From positions 186,001 through 250,000 of the forward strand of contig NZ_FTNC01000001.1 in assembly GCF_900156285.1 (NCBI RefSeq): a stretch of 64,000 bases of DNA. Direction: 5' to 3'. The notes beneath the pieces are model-generated. The model was not told the origin of the DNA, ran no database searches, and was given only the letters and a program-made list of their open reading frames with translations. The translations under genes and the position numbers were made by a program. Source of the stretch: Halanaerobium kushneri. GTDB lineage: Bacteria; Bacillota; Halanaerobiia; Halanaerobiales; Halanaerobiaceae. This document shows, one piece after another, positions 24,980-34,783 of this stretch (the stretch's first letter is position 1; every line of letters begins with the position of its first letter).

Positions 24980-26091
24980 TATTCAACCCCTCCTTTTGCT
25001 TTTCTTTTAGCAAGATATACTTTAAAGACCTGGAGGGCTGCAACAAAGAAGATTACCAAAGCCTGTATTAACATTACAATTTCAGAAGGAATACCTGAAA
25101 ACTGCATTTCCAGACCACCCTGTGCTAAAGCTCCAAATAAAATACCACCCAGAATAACTCCAATTGGATGAGTTTGACCTATTAAGGCAACAGCTATTCC
25201 TGTAAAACCATAACCGGCATCCATACCCTGCATAAAGCTAAAGTGAGTACCCAGAACTTCTCCGACTCCAGCCAGTCCAGCTACAGCACCACTAATAAAC
25301 ATAGCAGTTATAATACCTTTACTGGCATTAATACCACCATATTCTGCACCATCCGGATTAAAACCAACAGCTCTCATTTCGTAACCAAGTGTTGTTTTAA
25401 ATAATAAATACCATAAAACAACAGCTGCTGCTAGAGCAAGAAAAAAGTTAATATGAAGCCTGATTGCAGGATGAGCAAATAATTCTGCAAACGGAAGCTT
25501 AGAAAGAAAGGGATGATCCATAATATTTTTGAAATTAAACATAGCTGCTGAATCCATAATTCTTGGAGTAGCAGGCCGACCTGTATCTCTAAAAATATTT
25601 ATTCCATAATTAATAGTTAAAGCAATGGCAATATGATTTAACATAATTGTTGCAATAACCTCGTGAACATCCATTTTTGCTTTTAAAAATCCGGGTAAAC
25701 CTCCCCAGAGTCCGCCAACAAACATACCTGCTATAATAGCAAAAGGAAGGTGAATAAATGCAGGTAAAGAAGTAAAATAAAAACCAACAACTCCTGCAGT
25801 AAATCCTCCCATTAAAAGCTGCCCTTCTGCACCAATATTAAACAGACCAGCTCGAAAAGGAAGCGCAACAGCCAGTCCGGTTAAAATTAATGGAGTTGAG
25901 CGCCATAGAGTATTTGCAATTGCACTAAAATTACCAAAAGCCCCTATGTAAAGAGCAGAATAGGCGTCCAGAGGAGATTTATCTGTTAGAAAAATAAATA
26001 AAGTACCTACAATTAATGCCACTACGATTGATAATAAGGATAAACCTAAATCAGTTAAAATAGATTTTATTTTATCTGAATAATTATTCAT
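24979..26091 (-). CDS. ABC transporter permease, BMP/nucleoside type, first permease
   Basis: 370 residues, hydrophobic, BPD_transp_2 family with RAGLFNIGAEGQLLMGGF and AVGFNPDGAEYGGI, the NupP/YufP pattern. The ATG at 26091 follows AGGAGGTGA; the GTG at 26100 lies within that site. The start overlaps the ATPase stop by eight bases. It pairs with the 24080-24979 permease. The substrate specificity is inferred from family and from the BMP-type binding protein. Confidence 0.9.
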   Translation of the reverse strand: MNNYSDKIKSILTDLGLSLLSIVVALIVGTLFIFLTDKSPLDAYSALYIGAFGNFSAIANTLWRSTPLILTGLAVALPFRAGLFNIGAEGQLLMGGFTAGVVGFYFTSLPAFIHLPFAIIAGMFVGGLWGGLPGFLKAKMDVHEVIATIMLNHIAIALTINYGINIFRDTGRPATPRIMDSAAMFNFKNIMDHPFLSKLPFAELFAHPAIRLHINFFLALAAAVVLWYLLFKTTLGYEMRAVGFNPDGAEYGGINASKGIITAMFISGAVAGLAGVGEVLGTHFSFMQGMDAGYGFTGIAVALIGQTHPIGVILGGILFGALAQGGLEMQFSGIPSEIVMLIQALVIFFVAALQVFKVYLAKRKAKGGVE

Positions 26092-27628
26092 TGCTCTCAC
26101 CTCCTGCTTCAGATTTAGAACCGGTCATTAATTTACCAAGTTCTCTTTCGTCTGTTTCTGAAGCCTTTAACACATCAACAATTTCTCCTTCAAAAATAAC
26201 TGCAATTCTATCACTTAAAGATAATACCTCACTTAATTCGGCAGAAACTAATAAAACACCTGCACCATTATCGCGTCTATCTATAATTTGTTTATGGATA
26301 AATTCAATTGAACCAACATCGACTCCTCGAGTAGGTTGAGAAGCAATTAAAAATTCAGGGTCATGAGAAAACTCTCGAGCAACAATTAATTTCTGCTGAT
26401 TACCCCCTGATAAATTTTTAGCCTGTGCCTCCATACCTCCACCACGAACATCATATTTATCAATCAAATCCTGTGTATATTTGGCAACATTATCATACTG
26501 CATAATTCCGTTTTTAGAAAAAGGCTCCAAATCATGATAGCCCAGAATAATATTCTCTTTTAAATCAAAATCCATAATTAAACCACGTTTTTGTCTATCT
26601 TCCGGTATATGAGCTACCTTTTCGCGCTTAATCTGCCTGGCATTGTATTTACTAATATCTTTACCGCGAAGATTAACTTTACCACTTTCAACATTACGCA
26701 GCCCTGTTATGGCTTCAACTAATTCGGACTGTCCATTACCTTCTACACCAGCAATTCCCAGAATTTCACCTTTGCGAACCGATAAAGAAATATTCTTAAC
26801 TGCTGGAATATCTCTATTATCCTTTACGTTTAAATTATCTACACTAAAGATTTCTGCTCCTGGTTTTGCCTCGGTTTTTTCAACCTCCAGTAGAACCTGC
26901 CGCCCTACCATCAGTTCGGCAACATCTTCTTTTGTTACATCGGCTGTATTTACAGTATCAATACTTTTTCCATTTCTTAAAACAGTTATTCGATCAGAAA
27001 TAGTTTTAACCTCTTTTAATTTATGAGTAATAAAAATAATAGTTTTACCCTGTTCTTTTAAAGATCTAAAAATTTCAAATAATTCGTCAATTTCTTGAGG
27101 AGTTAAAACAGCTGTTGGCTCATCAAAAATCAATAATTCAGCGCCACGATAAAGAGTTTTTATAATTTCAACTCTCTGCTGCATTCCAACAGAAATATCC
27201 TGTATTTTGGCATCCGGATCTACAAAAAGCCCATATTTATCAGAAATTTCCTTAACTTCTCTTTTGGCAGTTTTCTGATCTAACATCAAACCACTGCGCG
27301 GTTCATTACCAAGCACAATGTTTTCAGTTACAGTCAATGGGTCCACTAACATAAAGTGCTGGTGAACCATTCCAATCCCTAACTCAATTGCATCCTGAGG
27401 ACCATCTAAATTAATTTTATTTCCCTCATAAAAAACCTGACCTCCATCGGGTTCATAAAGGCCATATAAAATATTCATTAAAGTTGTTTTACCTGCACCA
27501 TTTTCACCAACAAGGGCATGAATTTCTCCCTTTTTTATTGATAAGTTAACATTATCATTTGCTTTTACACCTGGAAATATTTTAGTTATATTCTGCATAT
27601 CTAAAATATAATTATCTTCCCTGGGCAT
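26084..27628 (-). CDS. ABC transporter ATPase with two ATP-binding domains (nucleoside/simple sugar)
   Basis: 514 residues with two ABC cassettes. First: Walker A GENGAGKTTLMN (about 38-49), signature ISVGMQQRVEI, Walker B LLIFDEPTAVLT. Second: degenerate Walker A GVEGNGQSELVE and signature LSGGNQQKLIVARE, with SQPTRGVDVG replacing the normal Walker B. This asymmetry is usual for the RbsA/YufO group. It powers the two permeases. GGGAGG stands ahead of the ATG. It follows the binding-protein gene after a hairpin, which may make it less expressed than the binding protein. Confidence 0.93.
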   Translation of the reverse strand: MPREDNYILDMQNITKIFPGVKANDNVNLSIKKGEIHALVGENGAGKTTLMNILYGLYEPDGGQVFYEGNKINLDGPQDAIELGIGMVHQHFMLVDPLTVTENIVLGNEPRSGLMLDQKTAKREVKEISDKYGLFVDPDAKIQDISVGMQQRVEIIKTLYRGAELLIFDEPTAVLTPQEIDELFEIFRSLKEQGKTIIFITHKLKEVKTISDRITVLRNGKSIDTVNTADVTKEDVAELMVGRQVLLEVEKTEAKPGAEIFSVDNLNVKDNRDIPAVKNISLSVRKGEILGIAGVEGNGQSELVEAITGLRNVESGKVNLRGKDISKYNARQIKREKVAHIPEDRQKRGLIMDFDLKENIILGYHDLEPFSKNGIMQYDNVAKYTQDLIDKYDVRGGGMEAQAKNLSGGNQQKLIVAREFSHDPEFLIASQPTRGVDVGSIEFIHKQIIDRRDNGAGVLLVSAELSEVLSLSDRIAVIFEGEIVDVLKASETDERELGKLMTGSKSEAGGESNE

Positions 27629-27664
27629 TATTATTCCTCCCTAAAATATACTAGAAATTAAGTA

Positions 27665-27686
27665 GGCTCTGCTAAAAAGCAGAGCC
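27665..27686 (-). terminator. Intra-operon hairpin between binding protein and ATPase genes
   Basis: Eight-pair stem GGCTCTGC / GCAGAGCC with a six-base loop and no T-run on the minus strand. It is likely a partial terminator or 3'-protecting stem that keeps binding-protein mRNA in excess. Confidence 0.55.
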
Positions 27687-27716
27687 CTTTAAGTTAAATA
27701 TAATTTGTACTAATTA

Positions 27717-28799
27717 TTAAAGGTTATCAGGTCTGCCAGTTTCTCCCCAGTTTTCTACTTCGATTTCGCCATTAATGATCATTTCTTTAATTTCAGCGAT
27801 ACGATCTGCATAAGGAGAAGTTACATTTTCTTTCATTTGTCTGATAGTTTCCAATTCTTCATCAGTAATTGTTCCATTATCGTGAGCATCTAATACTGGC
27901 TGGCCAACCTCAGTTAAACTGGTTAGATCAACACCACCATCAGCTAAGGTAAAGTATAAGTTATTACCTCCCTGATAGTTTCCTTCTACTACAGATTTAA
28001 CTGTATCAAATACAGCATTATCTACTTTTTTAAGCATACTTGCAATTACATGACCTGGAGCAACATAGTTCTGATTTGAATCTACACCAATTGCATAAAT
28101 GTCTTCTTCTTCAGCTGCCTGGAAAACTCCAGAACCAGTACCACCAGCTGCATGATAAATTACATCTGCACCATCATCAATCATACCAAGTGCAATTTCT
28201 CTACCTCTTGCTGGATCACCAAAATCATCAGCATATCTGCTCTGAATTTCGATATCAGGATTAATATATCTTGCCCCCTGATAGAAACCACCTTCAAAAC
28301 GGTGAATTAAAGCAAAATCTACTCCACCAACAAAACCAACATTACCATTTTCACTTGTTAGTGCAGCAAGAGCACCAGCAAGGAATGAACCTTCCCATTC
28401 AGCAAAGTTAAGGCTGACAATGTTATCAGGAATATCTTCAAAATACTGATCAACATGAGCAAATTTTGTATCAGGATATTCACCAGCAACAGTTCTTAAA
28501 CTATCTGCCATTTGAAAACCTACACCAATAACTAAATCATAACCTCTGGAAGCAAAACGGCGTAAGGCTGTCTGATCTTCAGAAGGATCAGCAGGTTCAA
28601 TATAATCAAATGAAATACCCAGTTCATCTTCTGCTCTCTGCAGACCGCGGTATGCTGCATCATTAAATGATAGATCTCCAAGACCACCAGTAGATAAAAC
28701 AATACCTACTCTAGTGTCCTGAGCAGCTGCTGGAACTGCGGCAAATACCACCATCATAACAAAGGCAAAAACAATAGCTAAACTTAAAACTTTCTTCAA
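27717..28799 (-). CDS. BMP-family substrate-binding protein (nucleoside ABC transporter)
   Basis: 360 residues from TTG 28799, which lies eight bases after GAGGGGG. A Sec signal peptide (about 1-25: MKKVLSLAIVFAFVMMVVFA, then AVPAAAQD) has no lipobox cysteine. The mature part is a PBP1/BMP domain: VGIVLSTGGLGDLSFNDAAY, GFQMADSL, GNVGFVGGVDF and YHAAGGTGSGVFQAA. In Gram-positive cells these proteins are lipoproteins; an unlipidated one fits a true periplasm. It is the first gene of the transporter operon, with its own promoter, and lies next to the gntR gene. Confidence 0.9.
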   Translation of the reverse strand: MKKVLSLAIVFAFVMMVVFAAVPAAAQDTRVGIVLSTGGLGDLSFNDAAYRGLQRAEDELGISFDYIEPADPSEDQTALRRFASRGYDLVIGVGFQMADSLRTVAGEYPDTKFAHVDQYFEDIPDNIVSLNFAEWEGSFLAGALAALTSENGNVGFVGGVDFALIHRFEGGFYQGARYINPDIEIQSRYADDFGDPARGREIALGMIDDGADVIYHAAGGTGSGVFQAAEEEDIYAIGVDSNQNYVAPGHVIASMLKKVDNAVFDTVKSVVEGNYQGGNNLYFTLADGGVDLTSLTEVGQPVLDAHDNGTITDEELETIRQMKENVTSPYADRIAEIKEMIINGEIEVENWGETGRPDNL

Positions 28800-28857
28800 A
28801 ATAATGACCCCCTCATATATTTTTTTAATGGTACCAAAATTTGTGAATTGCAATTAT

Positions 28858-28886
28858 AATATAACATTTTTATATTATATTTGCAA
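28858..28886 (-). promoter_or_regulatory. Promoter for the nucleoside transporter operon
   Basis: On the minus strand TTGCAA, 17 bases, TATATT, about 60 bases ahead of the binding-protein start. Confidence 0.55.
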
Positions 28887-28900
28887 CATAAAACACTTCA

Positions 28901-28933
28901 AATATAGTTAATTGTTCCAAAATTAACTATATT
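28901..28933. repeat. 12-bp AT-only-rich inverted repeat upstream of the transporter promoter
   Basis: AATATAGTTAAT (28901-28912) and ATTAACTATATT (28922-28933) are perfect complements separated by nine bases. It lies between gntR and the transporter promoter and could be a regulator site or a weak gntR terminator. Confidence 0.5.
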
Positions 28934-28949
28934 AAAAATAATTAATAAA

Positions 28950-29681
28950 TTACCTACTTCTTAAGACTTTAAACTGGAATTGATCACTTCTAAAATAATT
29001 TTTTGAATATAGAAATAATCTCTCCTGTTCATCATAATGCATCTGTTCTAAAAGTAATATTGGACTGTGTTTTTTTACATTTAATTTTTCCATTAATTTT
29101 CCTTTGGCTGTAACTGGTATAATTTCTGCCACAGCATATTTAATTTTTAAGTCATATTTATTCTCCAGTAAATCAAATAAAGAGTGACTAAAATCATCAT
29201 CAATATTAATTGGAAAAAGATTTGTATTTAAAAAATCAATACAGAAAACAACAGGTTTTTCATCTGCCGTTCTTATTCTCTGTAATTTTAATATTTGATC
29301 ATCCTCGTTAATATTCATCTTTAGAGCAAGATGTTTGTCAATTTTTGTCTTTTTAATTTCCAAACCTCTTGTTCCCGGGGTAAAGCCTTCATTTTTAATT
29401 GTATCAGTTACACTAAATAGCTCTTCAATTCCTCTTTTAAAACGGGGAATTGGTTTTGAAACAAAGGTTCCTACCCCCTGACTTTTAATAATTTTACCTT
29501 CTTTTTCTAAGACTCGCAGCGCTTCTCTTAGGCTGGCTCTGCTAACATCTAATTCTCTTGCAAAAGCTGTCTCAGAAGGAAGTTTGTCTCCTGCCTCATA
29601 AATTTCCTGATCAATTAAGTTTTCAATGTGCTCCTTAATCTTTAAATAAAGTGGTCTCTTATCATGTTTTAGTATATCCAA
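28950..29681 (-). CDS. GntR-family transcriptional regulator (HutC/UTRA type)
   Basis: 243 residues: an N-terminal winged helix (about 8-74; DKLPSETAFARELDVSRASL, GVGTFVSKP) and a C-terminal UTRA effector domain (about 95-235; ILKLQRIRTADEKPVVF, LLLEQMHYDEQERLFLY). Such proteins respond to small metabolites such as sugars or nucleosides. It lies between ftsK and a nucleoside transporter, as YmfC does near spoIIIE in Bacillus, and probably controls that transporter. The TTG start has AAGGAGG about twelve bases ahead, a loose spacing, so the start is uncertain. A perfect dyad lies just past its own promoter, pointing to autoregulation. Confidence 0.88.
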   Translation of the reverse strand: MDILKHDKRPLYLKIKEHIENLIDQEIYEAGDKLPSETAFARELDVSRASLREALRVLEKEGKIIKSQGVGTFVSKPIPRFKRGIEELFSVTDTIKNEGFTPGTRGLEIKKTKIDKHLALKMNINEDDQILKLQRIRTADEKPVVFCIDFLNTNLFPINIDDDFSHSLFDLLENKYDLKIKYAVAEIIPVTAKGKLMEKLNVKKHSPILLLEQMHYDEQERLFLYSKNYFRSDQFQFKVLRSR

Positions 29682-29705
29682 ATTCCCAGTCCACCCCTCC
29701 TTTCT

Positions 29706-29726
29706 TCAGACGTCTTACCTGTCTGA
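29706..29726. promoter_or_regulatory. Likely GntR operator (autoregulation)
   Basis: TCAGAC and GTCTGA form a perfect dyad with nine bases between them, located immediately downstream of the gntR -10 element, i.e. over the transcription start. Confidence 0.5.
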
Positions 29727-29737
29727 CAACTACCTAA

Positions 29738-29766
29738 ATAGTATCACAATTCAATTTTTTTGTCAA
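29738..29766 (-). promoter_or_regulatory. Sigma-A promoter for gntR
   Basis: On the minus strand TTGACA, 17 bases, TACTAT, right at the end of ftsK. Confidence 0.82.
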
Positions 29767-29770
29767 GATT

Positions 29771-32116
29771 TTAACTCTTTTGATCATTATTTTTATTTTG
29801 CTCATCCTCATACTCACCATTCAAAATTGCTTCCAGATCTTCTTCTTCCACCAGAACTTCGCGAGGTTTACTGCCGGCATAGGGACCTACAATGCCATCT
29901 TCTTCCATAGTATCGATCAACCTTGCTGCCCGAGAATGGCCAATATGCAATCTTCTCTGCAGCATAGAAATAGAGGCTCTATACTTGACAACTAGCTTTA
30001 CTGCTTCTTCGTATAATTCGTCCTGCTCATCATCAATTGATAATTCGACTTCCTTAATATCATCTTTTTCTATTTTGTATTCGGCTGTCGCCTGTTCTTT
30101 AACAAAAGATGTTATTTCAGAAATTTCCTGATCAGTTAAAAAAGAACCTTGAATTCGTTGAGGCTTTTGCATTCCAACCGGAGCAAAAAGCATATCTCCT
30201 TTACCCAGTAATTTTTCTGCTCCTCCCATATCTAAAATTGTGCGAGAATCAGTAGCAGATGAAACAGCAAAAGAAATCCGACTTGGAATATTTGCCTTAA
30301 TCAAACCAGTAATTACATCGACTGATGGTCGCTGAGTAGCTATTATTAAATGAATACCTGCTGCTCTTGACATTTGAGCCAGCCGACAAATATTATCTTC
30401 AACTTCATTAGCAGCTACCATCATCAAATCAGACAATTCGTCAATTATCACTACAATATAGGGCAATTTATCCTCTGGATCATCAACCTGTTTATTATAA
30501 GATTCAATTCCTCTGCTCCCAGTTTCAGAGAATAAATCATAGCGATTTTCCATCTCTTCTACAACAAGTTTTAATACATTGGCTGCTTTTTTGGGATCTG
30601 TAACCACAGGAGTTATTAGATGAGGTAAACCCTGATAAATATTTAGTTCTACTTTTTTCGGATCTACAAGTAATAATTTAACCTCTTCTGGAGTGGCACG
30701 ATAAAGAATACTGCTAATTAAGGTATTAATACAGACACTCTTACCTGAACCAGTCGCACCGGCAACTAAGAGATGAGGCATTTTAGCCAGATTAAAGACT
30801 GCAGTATCACCATCAATTCCTTTTCCCAGAGCAAGGGTAAGTTTATCTTCAGCTTTTTGAAATTCTTCTGATACAATAACATCTCTAAATGAAACTGTAA
30901 TATCATTACCATGAGGAACCTCAATTCCCACTGCAGCCTTACCTGGTATCGGCGCTTCTATCCTTACATCTCTGGCTGCCAGGGCGAGAGCTATATCGTC
31001 AGAAAGATTAACAATTTTGCTGACCTTTACTCCGGTGGCTGGTTGAATCTCATAACGTGTAATTGTTGGTCCGTGGTTAACATTTATTACTTTTGCTTCA
31101 ACTCCAAAACTGCTTAGTGTTTCTTCCAGCAGTTCACTTTTATTTGCAAGTTTAACTTTCTTTTTCCCGGAATCATTTAGAAGAGAAATCCCGGGCAGAG
31201 TATAATCACCATGTTTTTCACCCTGATCTTTAACATTTTTTGACTGATCTCTAGTGATATCAAAATCTTCAGTAATTTCCGTATTTGATTCAACAGAATT
31301 AGATTTTTCCTCTCCCTGCTTTTTGTTATCAATATTTTGCTTTTTATTCGTTTTTTGCTTAGTTTTATTCTCAGCCAGATTTGGATTAAGGCTAGTATTT
31401 TCGGCTGTTTCTGCTTTTTCCTTATCTTTTTTACCTTTATCTGCTCGAACAATGCTATTTTGCTCTTCTCTTTTTTTCTTTTCAGCCTGCTTTTTTTGCT
31501 TTCTTGCAGCAGTCATTTTCTTTATTTTAGCAAAAATATTAAATCTAGCTAACGAAAGATTGGCAAAAAAATCTTTAATTTTATCATTTAAACTTAATAA
31601 TAAACTTTTAAAAGCTAAAAATTGCGCTTTGGTTTTTTGAAAAATATTATGTAAAAATAGATCAAATAATAAAAGAATTCCAATTAATAATATAACCGAT
31701 AGAATAATATAGGCTCCATTTACAGCGAATAATTCTGTCAAAAAATAGCTAATAGTGCTTCCAATGATTCCGCCTGCTGCATTTTGAGGTGTATTAAGAA
31801 AAAATCCTCCACCTTCATTTAAATTAATAATAGATATAATCGCAATAAATGAAACAAGAAGCCCTAAAAATCTGCCTGAAAACTTTATTTTTTTTGACCG
31901 AATAAGCTGGATACCCCAGTAGATAAATAAAAGAGGCAGAATATAGCTGCCGCTTCCCACCAAAAAATAATAAGCTCGGCTAATATAATTACCCAGCAGA
32001 CCTGCTGAATGACTAAAAATAGCAAAATAGCTAATTGCAGCAAAGGTAATTAAAAAGAGACCCAGAATCTCATTTTTTCTTTTTTCAATTCTAGAATCAG
32101 TTTTTTGCTCACTCAT
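29771..32116 (-). CDS. ftsK: DNA translocase FtsK/SpoIIIE
   Basis: 781 residues. An N-terminal domain with about four membrane segments (1-165) is followed by a Lys/Glu-rich linker (about 195-310), the RecA-like motor with Walker [15 protein letters not shown] and Walker [16 protein letters not shown], the [10 protein letters not shown] loop, and the C-terminal gamma winged helix ([20 protein letters not shown]) that reads KOPS/SRS sites. It pumps chromosomal DNA through the closing septum. GGAGGGG stands ahead of the ATG. Position between rnj and gntR matches Bacillus spoIIIE. Confidence 0.95.
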   Translation of the reverse strand: MSEQKTDSRIEKRKNEILGLFLITFAAISYFAIFSHSAGLLGNYISRAYYFLVGSGSYILPLLFIYWGIQLIRSKKIKFSGRFLGLLVSFIAIISIINLNEGGGFFLNTPQNAAGGIIGSTISYFLTELFAVNGAYIILSVILLIGILLLFDLFLHNIFQKTKAQFLAFKSLLLSLNDKIKDFFANLSLARFNIFAKIKKMTAARKQKKQAEKKKREEQNSIVRADKGKKDKEKAETAENTSLNPNLAENKTKQKTNKKQNIDNKKQGEEKSNSVESNTEITEDFDITRDQSKNVKDQGEKHGDYTLPGISLLNDSGKKKVKLANKSELLEETLSSFGVEAKVINVNHGPTITRYEIQPATGVKVSKIVNLSDDIALALAARDVRIEAPIPGKAAVGIEVPHGNDITVSFRDVIVSEEFQKAEDKLTLALGKGIDGDTAVFNLAKMPHLLVAGATGSGKSVCINTLISSILYRATPEEVKLLLVDPKKVELNIYQGLPHLITPVVTDPKKAANVLKLVVEEMENRYDLFSETGSRGIESYNKQVDDPEDKLPYIVVIIDELSDLMMVAANEVEDNICRLAQMSRAAGIHLIIATQRPSVDVITGLIKANIPSRISFAVSSATDSRTILDMGGAEKLLGKGDMLFAPVGMQKPQRIQGSFLTDQEISEITSFVKEQATAEYKIEKDDIKEVELSIDDEQDELYEEAVKLVVKYRASISMLQRRLHIGHSRAARLIDTMEEDGIVGPYAGSKPREVLVEEEDLEAILNGEYEDEQNKNNDQKS

Positions 32117-32220
32117 CTCTGCCCCTCCTGAATTGTTAATTTATTAAAAATTAAATATTTAAAACTCTAATATTAATTAAAAAAATCAAAATAACAAGAT
32201 TTTCTATATTTATAATTTAA

Positions 32221-33000
32221 TTAGCTGATTAAATTAATTATAATAACTGCAGCAGCTACAGACCAGCAGTAATAACTAAAATAGTTTAATTTTTTTTCTG
32301 CCAGCACTTTTAACAAAATTTTAATTGCCAGATAACCTGAAATTACTGCTGAAAAAAAGCCGAGCAAAACAACTTTTAGCTCTAAATCAAAACTTCCGCT
32401 ATCTACTACTTTTAAAAATTGCAGGAAACCAGCTCCACCAATAACCGGTATTGACATTAAAAATGAAAATCGAGCTGCTGCTTTTCTATTCAGATTCTGA
32501 AATAAAGAAGCTGCAATTGTAGTACCAGAACGTGAAATCCCCGGTATTATTGCCCCTCCCTGAGCCAAACCGACTATTATTGGTTGCCAGAATTTTAATT
32601 CCGCTACTTCCTTTTCTCCTCCATCAATTTTTTCAGTAATATATAAAATAAGGCCTGTTACAATTAACATTAAAGCTGTTAAATAAGCATTTGAAAAAAG
32701 ATTCTCAAAAAAATCTTCAAATAAAACTCCAATAATTCCCGTTGGTATGATCGCCAGTAATATATAAAATGTTTCTTTCCTTTTTTCCTGCTTTAATAAA
32801 ATCATATCTTTAATATCCTGCCAGAAAATAATAAAAATTGGAATCAAAGTCCCGATATGTAAAATAACATTAAATAAAATTTGATCTTCCTTTATCTTAA
32901 AAAAATGTTGAGCAATTACTAAATGACCGGAACTGCTAACCGGAATAAATTCTGTTAAACCCTGAATTAAACCAAGAAAAATTGCCTGTAAACTATTCAA
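32221..33000 (-). CDS. uppP: Undecaprenyl-diphosphatase (bacitracin resistance protein)
   Basis: 259 residues, about eight membrane segments, with the two UppP signature motifs GLTEFIPVSSSGHLVI (about 14-29) and IIPGISRSGTTIAAS (about 152-166). It recycles undecaprenyl diphosphate to the carrier used in peptidoglycan and surface polymer synthesis. The TTG at 33000 has AGGGAGG eight bases ahead; the frame extends ten codons upstream, into the -10 region. Its promoter carries a LexA-like box, which is unexpected for this gene. Confidence 0.94.
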   Translation of the reverse strand: MNSLQAIFLGLIQGLTEFIPVSSSGHLVIAQHFFKIKEDQILFNVILHIGTLIPIFIIFWQDIKDMILLKQEKRKETFYILLAIIPTGIIGVLFEDFFENLFSNAYLTALMLIVTGLILYITEKIDGGEKEVAELKFWQPIIVGLAQGGAIIPGISRSGTTIAASLFQNLNRKAAARFSFLMSIPVIGGAGFLQFLKVVDSGSFDLELKVVLLGFFSAVISGYLAIKILLKVLAEKKLNYFSYYCWSVAAAVIIINLIS

Positions 33001-33028
33001 TTTTAATTCCTCCCTTTCTACAATATGC

Positions 33029-33058
33029 ATTATATCACACTTAGAAACATATGTTCAA
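33029..33058 (-). promoter_or_regulatory. uppP promoter overlapped by a LexA/DinR-like box
   Basis: On the minus strand TTGAAC, 18 bases, TATAAT (extended form TGATATAAT). GAACATATGTTT at 33045-33056 overlaps the -35; it differs from the GAACATATGTTC DinR core at one base and from the box at recA at one base. Confidence 0.65.
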
Positions 33059-33064
33059 ATTTAA

Positions 33065-33090
33065 AACCAGCTGCTTTTACACAGCTGGTT
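33065..33090 (-). terminator. Terminator hairpin after rnj
   Basis: Nine-pair stem AACCAGCTG / CAGCTGGTT with an eight-base loop, then TTAAATTT on the minus strand; the T tract is interrupted. Confidence 0.7.
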
Positions 33091-33106
33091 AATTTAAGCT
33101 CAGTTT

Positions 33107-34783
33107 CTATACTTCCATAATCACAGGTAAAATCATCGGATTTCTTTTTATCTTCTGGTAAATATAATTATTAAGTGAATTGCGGATAGTATTTTTAAGC
33201 ACTGACCACTCTGTTACATTATTATTTTCACAGTCTTTAAGTGCATCCTCAACTCTTTTTGTCGCTGCTTCAATAAGTTCCTCAGATTCTCTGATATAAA
33301 CAAAACCCCTGGTGATAATATCTGGACCAACCAGAATATTACCATTTTTATCAATTGTTACAACAACAATTATTATCCCATCTTCTGATAATAATTTTCT
33401 ATCTCTTAACACTATATTACCAACATCACCAATGCCCAGACCATCGATTAAAACATCCCCGGACTGAACATTATAGTCTTTTTCGACCTTTTCTTCAGTG
33501 AATTTAATCTTATCACCAACGTCGGAAATATAAATATTATCCCGTGGTATACCAACTTTTTCTGCCAGATCAGCATGTTTGTAAAGATGTCTGTATTCAC
33601 CGTGTACAGGCACAAAATATTTCGGCTTAACCAGATTAAGCATTAATTTCAATTCTTCCTGACTGGCATGACCGGAAACATGAACACCAGAAACATCTTC
33701 ATAAATAACATTAGCTCCCCGACGATATAATTTGTTGATAGTTTGACCAACAAATTTTTCATTACCTGGAATTGCAGAAGCAGAAATCATAACTGTATCT
33801 CCTTCTTTAATGTTGATATGGTAATGGTCACCGCGAGACATTCTGGTTAGAGCAGCATAAGGCTCACCCTGACTTCCGGTTGTTAATAAAGTTACTTTAC
33901 TATCAGGCAGGTCTTCTATATCTCTAATATCAACTATCATGTCCTCTGGTATCTGCAAATAACCAAGTCTGCGAGCTATATCAACATTATTAAGCATGCT
34001 GCGGCCGGAAAAGGCAATTTTTCGATTATATTTAAAGGCTGCATCTACAACCTGCTGAACCCGATGAATATTAGAAGCAAAAGTCGCAATAATTACCCTC
34101 TCTCTTGCTCCCCTGAGTATTTCATCAACAGTTTCGCCCACCACTTTTTCTGATAATGTATATCCTTCTCTCTCAACATTTGTACTATCAGAAAACAGGG
34201 CCAGAACACCTTCTTTACTATCTCCAAGTTCTGCCAGCCTGTGAAAATCTGCAACCTCTCCATCAATAGGAGTCTGATCAAATTTAAAATCACTGGCGTA
34301 AACAATTGAACCCAGCGGAGTTTCAATAGCAAGAGCACAAGTATCAGCGATACTGTGATTTACTCTTACAAATTCAACTCCAAAATTACCAACCTGATAC
34401 TGCTTACCAGGATGAACTACCTTTAATCTTGTATCTTTTAAGAGTCGATGCTCCTTTAAGTTGCCTTCTAAAAGACCAAGGGTCAGTTTGGTTCCATAAA
34501 TAGGAACATTAATTTCCTTTAATAAATAGGGCAGCCCTCCTATATGATCTAAATGACCATGTGTTAAAACAATCCCGTTAATCTTATCTTTATTCTTAAT
34601 CACATAATCATAATCAGGAATCACCAGGTCTATTCCAAGCAAGTCATTTTCTGGAAATTTAACACCCGAATCAATTATCAACATTTCATCGTCAATTTCC
34701 AGAACCCACATATTCTTTCCAATTTCTCCGACTCCACCTAAGTTGGTCATTGAAACATTCTTTATTTTATTGTTATCACTCAT
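33107..34783 (-). CDS. rnj: Ribonuclease J
   Basis: 558 residues, beta-lactamase/beta-CASP family. The metal site HGHLDHIGG (about 75-83), the VNHSIADTCAL histidine, DFKFDQTP, beta-CASP motifs GSQGEPYAALTRMSRGDH and VHVSGHASQEEL, and VHGEYRHL are all seen, with the usual C-terminal domain. It is a 5'-3' exo- and endonuclease of mRNA decay and rRNA maturation. In Bacillus the copy near ftsK is rnjB (ymfA); only one copy is seen here. GGAGGTG lies about thirteen bases ahead of the ATG, a long spacing. Confidence 0.94.
   Translation of the reverse strand: MSDNNKIKNVSMTNLGGVGEIGKNMWVLEIDDEMLIIDSGVKFPENDLLGIDLVIPDYDYVIKNKDKINGIVLTHGHLDHIGGLPYLLKEINVPIYGTKLTLGLLEGNLKEHRLLKDTRLKVVHPGKQYQVGNFGVEFVRVNHSIADTCALAIETPLGSIVYASDFKFDQTPIDGEVADFHRLAELGDSKEGVLALFSDSTNVEREGYTLSEKVVGETVDEILRGARERVIIATFASNIHRVQQVVDAAFKYNRKIAFSGRSMLNNVDIARRLGYLQIPEDMIVDIRDIEDLPDSKVTLLTTGSQGEPYAALTRMSRGDHYHINIKEGDTVMISASAIPGNEKFVGQTINKLYRRGANVIYEDVSGVHVSGHASQEELKLMLNLVKPKYFVPVHGEYRHLYKHADLAEKVGIPRDNIYISDVGDKIKFTEEKVEKDYNVQSGDVLIDGLGIGDVGNIVLRDRKLLSEDGIIIVVVTIDKNGNILVGPDIITRGFVYIRESEELIEAATKRVEDALKDCENNNVTEWSVLKNTIRNSLNNYIYQKIKRNPMILPVIMEV

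Noticed and set aside
28800-28949. Purine riboswitch ahead of the nucleoside transporter
   Set aside because: The leader after the promoter is short and AT-rich, and the conserved purine-riboswitch loops are absent.
31177-31640. Open frames antisense to ftsK
   Set aside because: They are shadows of the Lys/Glu-rich FtsK linker; low-complexity Phe/Leu/Ser composition and no ribosome site.
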